Source: Nymphaea colorata (Eukaryota; Streptophyta; Magnoliopsida; Nymphaeales; Nymphaeaceae). From it: a stretch of 64,000 nucleotides of DNA. The translations under genes and the position numbers were made by a program. Below are positions 37,201 through 49,574 of this stretch, one piece after another; the first letter of the stretch is position 1; every line of letters begins with the position of its first letter. The notes under the pieces were generated by a model. It did not search any database, was not told where the DNA came from, and saw nothing but the letters and a program-made list of their open reading frames with translations. Location of the stretch: the NCBI RefSeq assembly GCF_008831285.2, contig NC_045145.1:13576802-13640801 (forward strand), in the 5' to 3' direction.

Positions 37201-37462
37201 CATTCGCCCTCACCCATCCCCGCCTCGGAACCTCGGGCGGCGCCGGCCCGACGGCGGCTTCGGGTTCGGGCGGGAATCGGAGGCCCTGGTCGGCGGCTTC
37301 GGGGACGGACCAGGAGGCCGCACCGGAGTATTCAGCGTAGCACCGTAACCGTAACGCGACGGCGCGAGACGTGGTCTGAAAGAGACGAGACGGTCGAAGA
37401 GAATAGGGGCCCGGAGTCGGAAAGGGAGGAAGAGTGGGGAGTCTCAACATTTGCTCGAGCAC
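31284..37462 (-). CDS. Chloroplast-type protein with two CxxCxGxG motifs (DnaJ-like zinc finger), 3 exons
   Basis: Exons, in minus-strand order, are 37462-37061, 36309-36183 and 31357-31284, with canonical GT-AG borders and matching phases (0, then 1). The product is about 200 residues, or 196 from the second Met at 37450. The first ~70 residues are rich in Ser, Arg and Ala with almost no acidic residues, like a chloroplast transit peptide. Next come a proline-rich linker and the conserved [15 protein letters not shown] and CDPQTQ block. Exon 2 gives [19 protein letters not shown] and [10 protein letters not shown], two CxxCxGxG motifs as in DnaJ-type zinc fingers of chloroplast assembly factors (BSD2, LQY1). 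The last exon gives [20 protein letters not shown]. It resembles the small plant protein group around Arabidopsis At1g22630 (recalled, not searched). A thiol or assembly role in plastids is inferred. Intron 1 is 751 bp; intron 2 is 4.8 kb. Confidence 0.88.
32749..32893 (+). repeat. Tandem duplication, about 70 bp unit
   Basis: Two adjacent copies share TCAGCCAGCAGGAA, TTTCTTTC, CATTGTTCAGAAAG and CAGTTGACTT in order, with only scattered substitutions and 1-base indels. Copy 1 is about 32749-32819 and copy 2 about 32824-32893. Intronic. Confidence 0.85.
33899..33976 (+). repeat. Tandem duplication, about 35 bp unit
   Basis: AATCCTTTAAGATTTAACTTAA occurs twice (about 33909 and 33950) within a longer duplicated segment beginning AGGCTG and ending near TCCC. 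Intronic. Confidence 0.85.
34250..34300 (+). repeat. Poly-C followed by poly-A tract
   Basis: A run of about 16 C (34255-34270) is followed after 18 bases by about 12 A. Low-complexity intronic DNA and a likely sequencing trouble spot. Confidence 0.85.
35651..36027. repeat. Foldback (inverted-repeat) element in an intron
   Basis: Left arm about 35729-35815 and right arm about 35858-35957 are imperfect inverted copies. ATTGTCnnTCnTnCATTGCATGAGAT pairs at the outer ends and ATAGCATGCCYGAACTG at the inner ends. A 13-base T run and about 30 further bases form the loop. TA tracts sit outside both arms (35655-35673 and 36007-36027). No transposase is present. It could be a MITE-like element or a source of hairpin RNA. 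Confidence 0.7.
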
Positions 37463-38646
37463 GTCTCGGGACGGCTACAGAGCATCCTCCCTGTCCTGGG
37501 GCGGTTCGAGGAGCAACTTGGAAGTAAACTAAACGGCCTTGGGTGGAACTGGAGTGGAGCCGCATGCATGTACATGTAATATAAGGCAAACCGAAGAGGA
37601 ACAATACGGAACGGACACCCTCAGCGAAAGCGTTGCATCATGAAGGCAAGAGACGTTTTTGGCTTGCTGCTGCTTTCAAGGCTCGTAGTAAACAAAATAC
37701 CTCACAGACCAAAGCTGTTCTTAACTACTTGCCCTTTCAGCTGAAAGGCTTACTGCTTCTTCTGCCTTTGCTGAGAGTTCGCCATTGTTTTGAATCCGCA
37801 TCCATCTGATCTGAGATAGAGAGGCGTCGCCGTAACCTGTAAATTCTTCATTGATTCGGTTAGGTATCTCTCTTCCTAATGGCTCCCTCCTCTACTGTAT
37901 CTGTAGGTTTTGCACACACCCTAAGCAGAGTCAGAGTCAGGGCAAAATGGATCTGAGCATACCATACCCCCCCAGTGAACCAGCGGCTAATTTGAAAAAA
38001 AAAAACAAAACAAAACAAAACAAAACTTGGGCAGAAGCAGCCACCTGATTGGTTGCTCTCTTCTCTATATACTGCAGCACCCATGCTTTCTTATTGCCGG
38101 ATAGCCCAAGTGGCCAAAAACGTACACAAATTACAAAACTTGCTGCTCCGTGATTGTGTACTTGCCTACATATTCACTGGACTTCATAATCTACAGTTTA
38201 CTGCAGCTAGCAAGGGCGTTTAGGCGGTAAGCAACGAAACTGAGTCTCACGTTTTACTTTCATGGCGATATTAAACTGTGCTCGCCCTTAGCCTTCACAT
38301 GGTAGTCACCTTTCTCCTTTACTCAGACCACCTACCTCTCTTTTTTTGGGTTGCTGCATTAGATTTCTCTCCACTATCTTCCCTTCTTTCATTTTTTTCT
38401 TTTCTTTTCTTTTCCTTGAAAAAGAGGAAACCCCCAAGTCCTCTTCCAATTCGAGAATGAAAACTCTACTTAGACACTTTCTCTGGGTGTTTCATGATCA
38501 TGGAACACTAGAGGACAAGTGTCTTGTAAATTTTCTCCAATCTATCTTTAAAATAGATTCATGAGGCACTTGGAATGTCTTTACAACCAAATAACCCTTC
38601 TCATTAAGGCAAAGGTATGTCCAAGATGGTAAAGATTTTGAGTCTC

Positions 38647-38691
<45 letters not shown>

Positions 38692-41062
38692 GGCTCCGCC
38701 ATAGCCGAGCTCTTATCCAGGATAAGGAGGAGCACTAGCAACCACCATAAACTGTCGCGTCCCTTTCAAGACTTTGGCATTTAAAAATAAGGTCGTGAGT
38801 GAGATCATTGCTACGTATCCCCACTTGTTTTACATGAAATGAGAGTTCAAACTCACGTCTTAATCCAAAGACAGCGAATCATTATTAATGCTCACGTTTC
38901 AAATTAGTTTTCCTTTTTCCCTCTTTTTGGTTTTGAGGAGGGGTGAGTTATTGGCGGCACCTTCGTACCCACAATATCTTTATCCAAACAATACAAGTTC
39001 TTGCACCACAAAAACAAGCAGTGACATTCGAACCAGATTCCCAATCATAACCACATGCAGGGATATCAATAGATCCTACTGATTTATCGGATGTTCACTT
39101 ATACTTTCTACCATATCTAAATCCAACTTATAAATTCAGAACATGAATCCCATCCAAATTTGTCCTTCAAGTTCACCACTGTTTTATGATAATATGTTAA
39201 CAACTTGTTTTCCAAGTGTGTGGACATGGGACATAGAAAAACTTTTCTGGCTATATTGATGCTCATTATCCAATTGTATATTCATTTAAGACAGAGCACT
39301 AAACCCAATTTGACCTAAAGTTGTTCGATTGGAGGGCCAATTTGAATTCAATCCGTTGACATCCCTAACTACAAGGGAGGGAGGAAATAAATAAAATGAA
39401 GTTTAGACTTCAAATGCATAGCATATGTGGGTGAGCTATGAAATACTTAGCTTTTAAATATGACCATATACATGGTTGATATGTGTCGATGACCTAAGCA
39501 TGTAACTATGTAGGAAATTGGTCAATTTTAGGATCAGAAGTGGTGCAGCCAAAAAAAAAAAAAAAAAAAAGAGGACACCGACGACCGACCCTCTTGCAAA
39601 CCTACCCGCCACCGACCATCCGACTCTCCAACCGTTCATGAAATGACCCTATGTTTGTAACTGCACCGCTTTGAACCTACGTTTATAGACCTTTTTTCTC
39701 ATACTAATGGTCTTTTTTTGTGAACAAAATTTTCGAAATCAACTTCGAGTCCTATATCCTTCCCTTCTGCTTAACCATTGTAATTAAATGCGCTCTAATT
39801 AAGATTATCCAGTGCTCCAAACCATCAAGTTCATATAACATTAAAAGAGTAACTTTTTGGATAAAAATTAAAGGTAAATTAAATATACGCTTCTTCCTTA
39901 TACGCATGCTGAGGTCTGGGGGAACACCTACCTGGTCGTCAGTGTATTTAAACATAGCTTCTCCCCATTTCCTCACCACTTAAATTATTTTACGGCCTCA
40001 AACTGAATTTTGTTCCTTTCTTTCCATAGATGAATCCATACATACAACTAATTGGAAGCACGCAATCCACCTCTACTTGATCCCTTTTTTTTTTTTCCTT
40101 CTTCACGAAACCTGCTGCCATCTCCTACCAGTTTGTTGGATACTGTTCCCTTTTATGAATCTGTCACCAAACCACTTTTTGACGCACGCACTGTTACAGT
40201 AAGATCTTAGACAAGAATCAAGTAAAAATATGATTTTAATTTGAAAATTAAACAATTAGAATTAGAATAAGAGGAGGAGGGAGGGAGAGTGAAGCAATAG
40301 ATAAGGTGTTGTGAAATACAAGTAAACTTTTCTTCTCTTCAATGTTGACCTCTTCGCCAAGTTAGGCTATGTGGATGTATGGTTCACAGAAGGATGTACT
40401 TCAAGCAACATCGAATGGAAGAAGATATATGCCAGAAGTGCATGAAAAAATGGACTGTCAAGAAAAATTAATAGGAAAATGATTATTTCGGAAAACCGCT
40501 TCATGCATAGGATATATAAAATGAAGAGGAAGGAGAAGAAATCACATGGCGTGCCTTGGACAAATCAACCCTTTGATCTGCATCTGGGGCTATTTTCATT
40601 CGCAAATTAACCTGTTCTTTTCTTTGTAAAATATATAACAATCAGTAATACGCGGCGTGGACAACAAACTAAAACAGAATACAACAAGCGAGAACTCCAT
40701 CTCACTATTGTTATCAATCGATACCCCTTGTTTTTCCCTCGACATTTTGCTTTCACTTTGATTATATTGCACGCAATTGAAAAACGAAAACAGGAAAAAG
40801 AAAAATCTGAAACAGCCCTTGTTTATAATTCTTTCTTTTCATTCTCACGTTGTGTCTTTCAAAAGAAGTAAGATTTTTGACATGTACCAAACAGGTTGGT
40901 AGGCGATCGAGTCAATAACCATTGTCACCAATTTGTTAAACAAAAGCAATTACTTCATGAATTCAATCCATGTTACTATTTCCTTTTCTTCTGCTTTCGA
41001 TTACTCCACTACCCTTACCAACCTAAACGAATGAAAAGAAGCCAAACGAGTTTCTTAAATCG
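37463..41062. other. Intergenic region between the CxxCxGxG gene and the GUX gene
   Basis: No supported gene. It starts with the promoter of the minus-strand gene and ends with the promoter of the GUX gene. It holds long A runs (about 38652-38687 and 39550-39570), T-rich tracts and AT-rich spacer. The minus-strand frame at 39454-39639 and others are unrecognisable. Confidence 0.55.
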
Positions 41063-41069
41063 TATATAA
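41063..41069 (+). promoter_or_regulatory. TATA box of the GUX-like gene
   Basis: TATATAA followed by GG lies 64 bases upstream of the ATG at 41133, which would put the transcript start near 41095. Confidence 0.6.
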
Positions 41070-41132
41070 GGAGAGATCCAATCCAAGTAATTGGCTTGAT
41101 TGCTTTCAGTTTACTGTTGTTGATGAACAAAG

Positions 41133-41906
41133 ATGATGAAGACGCTGGCTTCCAAGATACTAACAGTGAAGGCCAACATGGTTCTGATCGCCATTCTTCT
41201 CATTGTCTACGCCGTGCTGTTGCTCAAACCATCTTTCTTGTTTCCTCTAAATGGGGAGACGTTCATCACATGTCTGTCAAAACGTTGCCAAATGAAGAAG
41301 GTAAGGTGAGTACGCCGCGATCTCTGGAGGCAATCAGAAATTATTTTGCATATTCTTTCCCTTTCACAAACTCCCAGCATTCCTTGGTTTATCCGTGTTT
41401 TTGGCGAACTTTTAGTTACTAATGTAGGCAATTCGGTTCGGATTGAACGTACTTTTTCGTATTCGCGTTCAGGAATGCAGTTGCGTAACTTTTATTTAAG
41501 TTTTATTGAAATATTTGCTTCCTCGGTTTGCCGTTGGTTTATTATTTGCCGCGCGATCTTGAGTGCTGGTATTTAATTTTTCAAAACGCACGGTCGTCCC
41601 CCTTCGTTTTGACTTCTGCACAGAATGGTAACGGAACCGATTTTTCTAGTTTGCTTTGCACAACTTGACCTTTCAGTTTCTTGCTGATTAATTTTTTTCG
41701 GAATTTTGAAGCGACACAGCATGTTGCTGAGATATGGGAGAAAAAAGGAAGACGTCACGCCATTAGAATTTATAAGAAGCACGTTAGGACTCTCTTCCTT
41801 TTATTTTTTCTTTTAATCTCTCACTCCAGAATAGAAGACAATTAGGCATACAACCAACTGAATTTGGTGATTCATAATGATTTTATGCTTGTGGGTGGGT
41901 GGGTGG

Positions 41907-41949
<43 letters not shown>

Positions 41950-43967
41950 TTCACAGAAAAGGAATGAAATGGTTACCTTGGCAAGAAACGTTGAATGGAT
42001 CAATGATAATAAATTTGGATTGACATGTTCATCTTTTGGTATACTTATGAAGCTAATATATATGTCTATCAAGCTAGTGCATATTACAGCGTTGCCTTAT
42101 GAAGCGTGTTTTGAGATTCAGATGGAAAACAAGAGTCAGACGGCAGAATCCTCAACTGGAGGGATCACAAAACCAAAGGCCGGCCACACCAAAATGAAAC
42201 AATTAGAAGGATTAATGGCGACAAGACCAAGAATGAAGATAGCGTTGATAAATCTAGACGACTACGAAATCCACGAATGGGTAGACGAAGGGGAGACGAC
42301 AGTGGTCCAGTTCGAAAAAGTGCCTGAACTCCTCAAATGGGAGGACTTGTTCCCGGAGTGGGTGGACGAGGAGGAAGACGACGCCGTGCCATCCTGTCCC
42401 GAAATCCCGATGCCAGATTTTGGGAGGTACCCCAGGGACTTCGACATGGTGGTGGCCGGACTGCCATGCAAGTCGCCGGAGGAAGGATGGAAGAGGGACG
42501 CCTTCAGGCTGCAGGTTCACCTAATCTCCGCAAATTTCGCGGTGAAGAACGGGAGGGACGATCTGCAGAAGTTGAGGTTCGTGTTTCTGAGCGAGTGCAT
42601 GCCAATGGTGGAGCTGTTCAAGTGCGAGGAGATGGTGATGCACGAGAAGAGCGCGTGGGTTTACGACTCGGATCTGCTCAGACTTGAAGAGAAGATCCAT
42701 TTGCCTTTTGGAGCTTGCAGATTGGCACTGCCCCTCTGGAAAGAAGGTGCGGAATTCTGTTAAATCATTTGCAACTGCAAGATCGTAGGGAAACATAGAT
42801 AGATGCCTTCGTTTCACGCACCGTCGATTTTGTAGGTCAACGACCACCATCTAATAAAAGAAGAACATTGGATACTTTTATTTATATCTTTAATGTAGAC
42901 TGTGAAACATCCTAGATCGACATTAAATTGCAGCCATTCTTTTCCATCGACGAGCTAACAGAAACCACGGATGCTGGGCAAATGAATTAGGAACGCCGAA
43001 CGAGGTGTCGGATGTCTGGAGGATGAGGAAGGGCATCAACCGGACACTGCCGGATCAAATCCGACCGCCGGGGACCGGACGCAGTCGCCGGGAGGCATAC
43101 GTGACGGTCCTCCACTCGTCGGAGCAGTACGTGTGCGGCGCCATCACGCTGGCCCACACCCTGCACCACACCAACACAACCCGGGATCTGGTCATCCTCG
43201 TCGACAACACCATCACCCCGTCGACCCGCCTCGCCCTCCGAGCCGCAGGCTGGAAGATACGAGACATCAGGCGCATCCGAAACCCCTATGCGCAGCGGGG
43301 GACGTACAACGAATACAACTACAGCAAACTCAGGCTCTGGCAGCTCGCCGACTACGACCGAGTCGTCTTCGTCGACTCGGACGTACTAATCCTGGGAAAC
43401 GTTGACCTCCTGTTTGACTTCCCGGAGCTGTCGGCAACGGGCGACGACGGCATGATCTTCAATTCAGGTCTGATGGTCATCGAGCCGTCGGCGTGCATGT
43501 TCAAGATGTTGATGGGCGAGACGAGCAGGATAGTGCCCTACAATGGCGGGGATCAAGGGTTCCTCAACGAGATGTTTGTGTGGTGGCACAGGTTGCCGAG
43601 AAGGTTGAACTGCCTGAAAGTCAGGCAGACCAACCACAGCATGGAAATGGAGATCAAGAACCAACTGTTTGGGTCCGACCCGCCGGAGCTGTACGGGATA
43701 CACTTCCTCGGCATCAAGCCATGGATGTGCTACAGGGACTATGACTGCAACTGGGACACTGGTAACCAAATCCGATTTGCAAGCGACGTGGCACACCGGG
43801 CGTGGTGGAAGGTGCACGACGCATTGGTCGGGGAGCTGCAGAGGCCTTGCTTGCTCACACCGAGGAGGAAGATCGAGTTGGCCTGGGAGCGGAGACAGGC
43901 TCGAATTGCAGAGCTCGCCAACGAGCATTGGAGGATTAACGTTACCGACCCTCGACAGTTTTTATGA
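41133..43967 (+). CDS. GT8 glucuronosyltransferase of the GUX/PGSIP family, 3 exons
   Basis: Exons 41133-41300, 42122-42746 and 42991-43967 join in phase to about 589 residues. GUX enzymes are Golgi type II membrane proteins that transfer glucuronic acid from UDP-GlcA onto xylan. Exon 1 gives a short basic N-terminus and one membrane anchor (residues 16-31, MVLIAILLIVYAVLLL). Exon 2 gives the family stem region: KIALINLDDYEIHEW, LLKWEDLFPEWVDEEE, CPEIPMPDFGRY, GWKRDAFRLQVHL and LALPLWKEG. Exon 3 gives the GT8 domain: REAYVTVLHSSEQYVCGA (from about 298), RNPYAQRGTYNEYNYSKLRLWQL, the metal-binding DxD site as DSD (about 393-395, in VVFVDSDVLIL), FNSGLMVIEPS, NGGDQGFLNE, HFLGIKPWMCYRDYDCNW, and the tail INVTDPRQFL. 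The exon 3 acceptor could instead be CAG at 42931-42933, which adds 19 residues in frame. The first donor has a competitor at 41306, but only 41301 fits the phase. Which GUX paralogue is not settled. Confidence 0.9.
41889..41947 (+). repeat. GGTG/TA compound microsatellite in GUX intron 1
   Basis: GGGT tetranucleotide units pass through GTGT into a TA run of about 15 units. The frame read through it gives only IYIYIY, so it is not coding. Confidence 0.9.
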
Positions 43968-45036
43968 CTAACTCCTAATCTGATCGACAAGGAAGGAAGG
44001 AAGGAGGCTTGAATTTCAAACCTTTCATCTTGGAAAGGGGCTAATATAAAGTTATTTTTCGCATCTTTTGGCATAATTGAACTGCTGGGGTCACCAGACC
44101 TAGCGTATGGAAGAAATTTTCGCCTTTTCTTTTGTTTATACCATCTTATCAGAATCTGGTTTATTATTCTCCAGTGTTTTGAAATTAACTAGAGGCAATC
44201 AAATATAGTGTTTCCTATTTTACTCAGCCAGCGCAATGAGAAAAGGAAAGCGCTGGGAAACCAAAATCATTTTTTGATGTTCCCTTCTCTAGGCCCATAT
44301 CTTCTTTATTAAAAGCCTAATAATATTTATTCTTTAACACTTGAAAATAAAGTATAGAAAGCTAGATTAAAATGAACTTTGAAATTCCTCAAAGCCTTCT
44401 CCTGTTGGGAGTCAAAAGTCTCAAGTTAGCTAAGCTGCTATAATAAATTTTCAAAAAGAAAAACACGCACATGCAGCTAAGCAAAATATGAGGAGGTAGC
44501 CCTCTCACGCATATATATATATATATATAGTTCAGGAAAAAAACATATGGCCCACCCAGCGTAAAATTGCCAAAAAAAAGAAAAGGTAACAAGCTGCCAT
44601 GTGTAAAGGCATAGGTTCATCGCACCCAAACCCCATCATCCCTTCCTTCATCTATTAGATTTAGTGGGTGCATCACAATACGAAACGAAGAACTTGCTTC
44701 GCGAGCAAGAAAGTCAAGATACCCTTTTCGCTGGCGACCACGTGGAAGAGAATCCCCCAATTCTCTTCGTCCTTTTGTGGAGTCGCCTCGCGTCGCGGCC
44801 ACATAAACATCACAAGGAAAATTTTTTTTTTTTTAAAAAAAAGAAAAAATTTGGGAGAATAGAATTCATCAGAACAGAGTCTCGTTTGGGAACCTGAAAA
44901 AGATAGTTCCGCTTCCTCAATCATATCGACTCTTCCGCAGAGAATCCGGTTCCTTTGTTTTTCTTTTGTGTTTTTTTTTTTCCTCCTCCCTCGCTCGATC
45001 TCTTTCTTCGTCCGCAAAAACCGGCCGGTTCCTTCT
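43968..45036. other. Spacer between two converging genes
   Basis: This 1.07 kb lies between the stop of the plus-strand GUX gene and the stop of the minus-strand LEA-2 gene, so it should hold both 3' UTRs. A TA tract lies at about 44511-44529 and A/T runs at 44820-44850. No gene is seen. Confidence 0.65.
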
Positions 45037-47475
45037 TCAGACGTTGAGGCCCAAGCCGCACTGCTTGTACGTCACCGACTGCTTCCTGGGGCTCACCACG
45101 ATCACGCAGTCCACCGACACCTGCGTCTCCGGGGAAGAGGAAAAAAAAAAAAAAATCAGAAGAATGAAAAGGGAAAGAACTAAGAAGGACCGCGATTCCC
45201 TTTCTAAAAACTCGTCTCTCGTTTCCCCGATTCCCTTTCTCTTCATCTCACTTTTCTGGCTCTCGTGCGTGGCTTATTCTTACACGAAAAACGAGAGCAA
45301 GCCCGCTGCGCCTTTTCCTTTCGCAAATCTCTCTGGTCAAACAAGGACAAGAAAAGTTACCCGACTCGCTTCTTCTTTTCCCGTTTTTACTGCTCCTTCT
45401 TCCCTTCGCATCCTTTCCTCTTCTCTTATATTATACGTACGTGTCTCTATTTTTATTTTAATTTAGCTGTACGGAGACGGCGAAACAGAAACTTATCGGA
45501 GAAGCCGGCAAAACTGAAAGCACGCAACAAGGAGGGGTAGAAACTGTTGCTTAAAATGCACGGACTTCCATGGGGAGCAACCTGCTTTCAGTTAGCCCGA
45601 GAGAGAGAGAGAATGTTGTTTGTGAGACGTGATAATTTGGGACAGAACAGAATGCCTTTTTAACGCATCGTATTCAATAAAAGGTGAAACATTCTACTGA
45701 GTCAACAGAATTCCATCCATCCACCCGGGGAGTTGGCCCAACTCTACTTTGAGGTTGTTGAATTGAAGGAGGTTAAATGCAGTTGATTTCTTTCAATACT
45801 GAAGAAACCCACTGGTTGGGGTGGGGAAGCATGATAGTAAACTCACACCAACCACCTAACCAGTCAATATTCTACGATTCACTTCACCAATTTTGGTTAT
45901 CATTATCAGTGTCTCTTGTCATCATCTATCTCCGATAAAGGTCAAAAAGAGTTAAGACTCTAGCACTTTCCAGGGAGATAAAATAAAAGAAATAAATAAC
46001 TACAAAGAGGGAAAAGGTAGTAAAATCCCGAACAATATCGACATATGGACTGCAACCTATAAGTCTCGCAGCGTGGTGAAAAGTTCCTCATGTGAAAAAA
46101 TATGAGTAAACAAATAAGACAGCAGATCCGAGTCATCGTGTTCGTAAAGCAGCGTAGCACATTTGCAACAAGGGTTTCCTTTCCCATGCCATTCTTTGAT
46201 CTTACTTTCTTCTTGCCTAGAGCTACAAGCAGACCACAAATCACATTACAGGTCTTTTCTTCGTAGGTACTGAACAAGCCTGGTCTTTCATCATCTGGAT
46301 TGTTGGTCTTGAGATAAACATGGAAAAGCAAGTACCGAGCAAGAAGTTGCTAATTCGATGAAAAAGTGATTAAAAAATAACTAAAAGAAAACCCACACGT
46401 CCTCTTCCCCAGTTGGCTCGAACAGGCCTCGCACAAGTCGCCCAATGAAAATGAGACCACTGTTTACCAAGAGGTGGACCGATGATAGGTTTCCTTCTTC
46501 TCTTCATCGTTATAGAGCATAATTCAGCATCCCAACTTACCAACCTCAGCTGTCGAGTTTGATCCTAATCCAACCACACTTATTGCCTGTCCTTCCCCTT
46601 TACCAAACTCGGAACCAAATCTTCACCCAAATCACAAACGCAGAAGATCCTATTCTGGAAGACGGCGCTACAATGGACTCAACCCAACCATTGCCGTTTT
46701 GAAGGAAACTAGCCCCAGCCCCCAACTAAAGTTCCAGGCTAAGGATTTTTAGAGGTCCCCTTTGGTTCGCTACCAAGATCTTGAACTATTTTACCTTCAT
46801 CCCTAACATACGAATTCAACAGGAAAAGGGGGCAAATCGCGAAAAGGAAAGGAAAATCAAGAACTTGGTTGGCCGGCCTACCTCGACGTTGGGGAGGGTG
46901 ATGCCCAGGGCTCGGATCCTGGCTCCCACGTCGCCCTTAACGTTGAACTCGACTCGGTCGGTGACGGTGGCGTCGCGGACAAGGTCGGCGGCGGCCGCCT
47001 GCATCACGTTGACCCTCTGAACGCTCACCCTTGTCTCCACCGGAGTTCGGCTGTAGGCGGGCTGGTAAAAACCGGGGAACTCGGCGACGCCGAGCGGCAC
47101 GCCCTCGTACATCACGTAGAACGTAGTGGGCGCATACTTGATGCCCACCCGGTTGGGGTTGGAGGCGGAGAAGAGCATGGAGATGTTGAGGGAGAGATAG
47201 GCGACGCCGGAGCCCGGCCCCCCGGGCGGCGTCTCAACTAGGAGGTACTGCACGGTGGCCGCCTGAAGGTCTAGCTGCGGCTTGCGGGGCTTGACTGCCA
47301 GGACCACTACCACCACGACCGCCACCACCACCAGCGCCAGGAAGGTCAGCAGGAGGAAGAAGCAGCAGCAGCAGCCCTTCAGCGTCGCCGACGACGACGA
47401 CGACGACGACGACATCGATGAGGGCCGCGGGTACCAGTAATACCGCTGTTCGTCTCGATTCGTCGCCACCGTCAC
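45037..47475 (-). CDS. LEA-2/NHL (NDR1/HIN1-like) membrane protein, 2 exons
   Basis: Exon 1 (47475-46882) and exon 2 (45120-45037) join in phase 0 to give 225 residues. The N-terminus is cytosolic-like and basic, with YYWYPRP and a Ser run (22-29) encoded by a CGA/GAC-type trinucleotide repeat. GCCCC then begins a single strong membrane span (about 39-61, rich in Val and Leu). The rest is a LEA_2 domain with VAYLSLNISMLFSASNPNRVGIKY, FYVMYEGVPLGVAEFPGFYQP and the RVEFNVKGDVGARI strand. The last exon gives VSVDCVIVVSPRKQSVTYKQC, the normal end of the fold. Family members sit in the plasma membrane and some act in defence signalling; no specific role can be assigned. Intron 1.76 kb with a GAG|GTAGG donor. 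Exon 1 is strongly GC-rich. Confidence 0.9.
45121..46881 (-). other. Intron of the LEA-2 gene
   Basis: AT-rich with no recognisable nested gene. A GA tract lies at about 45599-45612. Frames on either strand (for example 45960-46331) match nothing recognised. Confidence 0.8.
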
Positions 47476-49543
47476 CGTTCCCTTCAGCTATCTCCGCCGG
47501 TATGCCTCATTGCACCAGAAATTCTGCCCCCGCTCCCTCTCCCTCTCCCCCTCACCCAAAAAAAAAAAAAAAAACGCGAGAATCCAACCCACTCTTCTTT
47601 CCGGGCAGCAGTTCCCCAAGGAAAAGAGCAAAGCGTCAACTCCAGTCCTTATTAACATGCTAATTGCGCTGGTAATGTTGTATGTCTCCTGGTACATCAT
47701 CGGATAAAGAAACTTCGGATCTAAGAGGGCCTTTTCGTCATCTGGTATTGAAATGGAGAGGGCTTCTGTGATTTAAAGGCGAGCGCGTTTTTACTGCTTC
47801 TTAGACGGTTTAGGTTGCTTTTGATTCTCACTAATCTCTTGGATCTCCACTCCCATTCGATTTTAAATCTACGCGCTTTACATTAAAAATGTTGATTTGA
47901 TATCCATGTTGGTTGGGGATAGAAGCCAAAATCTGCAGTTTGATACAACTTTAGGATCTGAGCTGCCACGGATTTAAATTCCCTCATGTTTGAAACCAGT
48001 GTGGAATCAAACCAACATTTTTGGCCTCCTCTCAAATGAAATGAAAATTTTCATATTAGAGTGCCCCTTCGTGACTTAATGTTCTAGATCTTCCGCTAGT
48101 GCTTGACATCCATGTGACTGCTTGCCTTACCTCCATTAATACTCGTCAAGACTAAGGCCCTAAAGTCTATAATGTTCACATATAATGGACATAGATTGAA
48201 GATCAACCAGGTTTCACATTTGCAAAGTGGGTAGCCCCATGGCGAAAAGACAAGATTGTTGAACACATTGACCATCCTTTTGCTTCCCCTTTCTCGTGAC
48301 CATTGACCAACCATCCTTCAAAGCCTCTAAACCTCGCGCTTGGCCTGGCAATCAATAGCTGATTTCAAAGACAACCATTACCATTCATGGAGTTCATATA
48401 GAACCTAACCGTTGTCAAGAACTAGCCGTTGCTTCGAGCCTCAAAGCGCATCACTTGAAATATTTCTGAAAGTAAGAGCCGCTGCCACAGCCAGGCAACA
48501 ATTTTTGGCCTTTTTTCGTCGGCTCCCCTCTTTTAGCCCTCAGTGTACTTTTTATCTTGCAGTACAGTATGCTTTTATAAATTAGAACATCTTTACTGCA
48601 AATTTAAAAACCCGGAGGAACCCCTTCTCCTTCTCCCTCTGCCTTTCTTGGCTTTTCCAACTCTTTCCACGCACGACTTAGTGGGGGCTACGAAACTTCC
48701 GGGACGTTCGGCTATTTCCAATAATTATAAATGACAAAAGGATACCCATGTTCCCAAAAATTAATAAATATGCATTTACCTGCCAAACATTATCCAGTTA
48801 TTTGGCAACAACCCACGTTCTTGTTGCCACATTTAACCGATTAAGCTCAAAGCTTATTTACAGTAGGTAACTTGATCTTCAGATGTCCTGTCCCTCTTTT
48901 TTTTTTTTCTCTCTCTCTCTCTCTCTCTCTCATTCATTTGCACTTCATGTCACAAATAGGTGGTATATGATGAGAAGGTCGTTTTGTCATGTTCTGTTGT
49001 ACCAGTCCTGATTCCAACCTGACCTCCAATGTATTTTTCTACTCGGGCGCGACACTCTTGCGTCCCTTACCCCACCCCACTCAAAAAGAATGTCTAACCA
49101 CCAAAAAAAGAGACATGTACCTCTAAAAGGTCCTAGATGGTGTCTTTAATCCATACAAAAAACAATTGTCATAGCGATGATGAAAAGCAATGAGAATCAA
49201 CCGCAAACATTGCCCTTGCCCATGCCCATGTGCAATCCCTTGGAAAGGATCGAGATGTTTCTCAAACGACAACTAAAATTGAGGTTTTGAGTATAAAAAA
49301 TTGATCGACCTCTAAAAAGGGTGTAACCCACCGTTCATCATCTTTAGAATCAAATTTTATGACACGTTCTGGCAAATTTCCACTTCTTGCACTTGGTAAA
49401 AGAAGGCACCACTCTGCAATTACGTTTGATCGCTAAGCTCATCATAACAAATACATCCAGTCATTTTCCTTACTCTTATCATATGAGCCATGGTGGTCGA
49501 GGCTTGCCTCTCACGGTGCAGGCCAAAAATGGAAGCTAAATGA

Positions 49544-49574
<31 letters not shown>

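Noticed and set aside
41864-42121. 5' part of the open frame running into GUX exon 2
   Set aside because: It reads through a GGTG/TA microsatellite and is not protein-like; the acceptor at 42120-42121 and phase agreement with exon 1 place the exon start at 42122.
43133-43405. Alternative frames within GUX exon 3 (also 43464-43928 minus)
   Set aside because: They are GC-rich shadow frames of the GT8 coding sequence, with no family resemblance.
44966-45466. Plus-strand frame of 166 codons
   Set aside because: It is antisense to the last LEA-2 exon and its intron; the composition is low-complexity and the minus-strand exon has a clear family match and splice sites.
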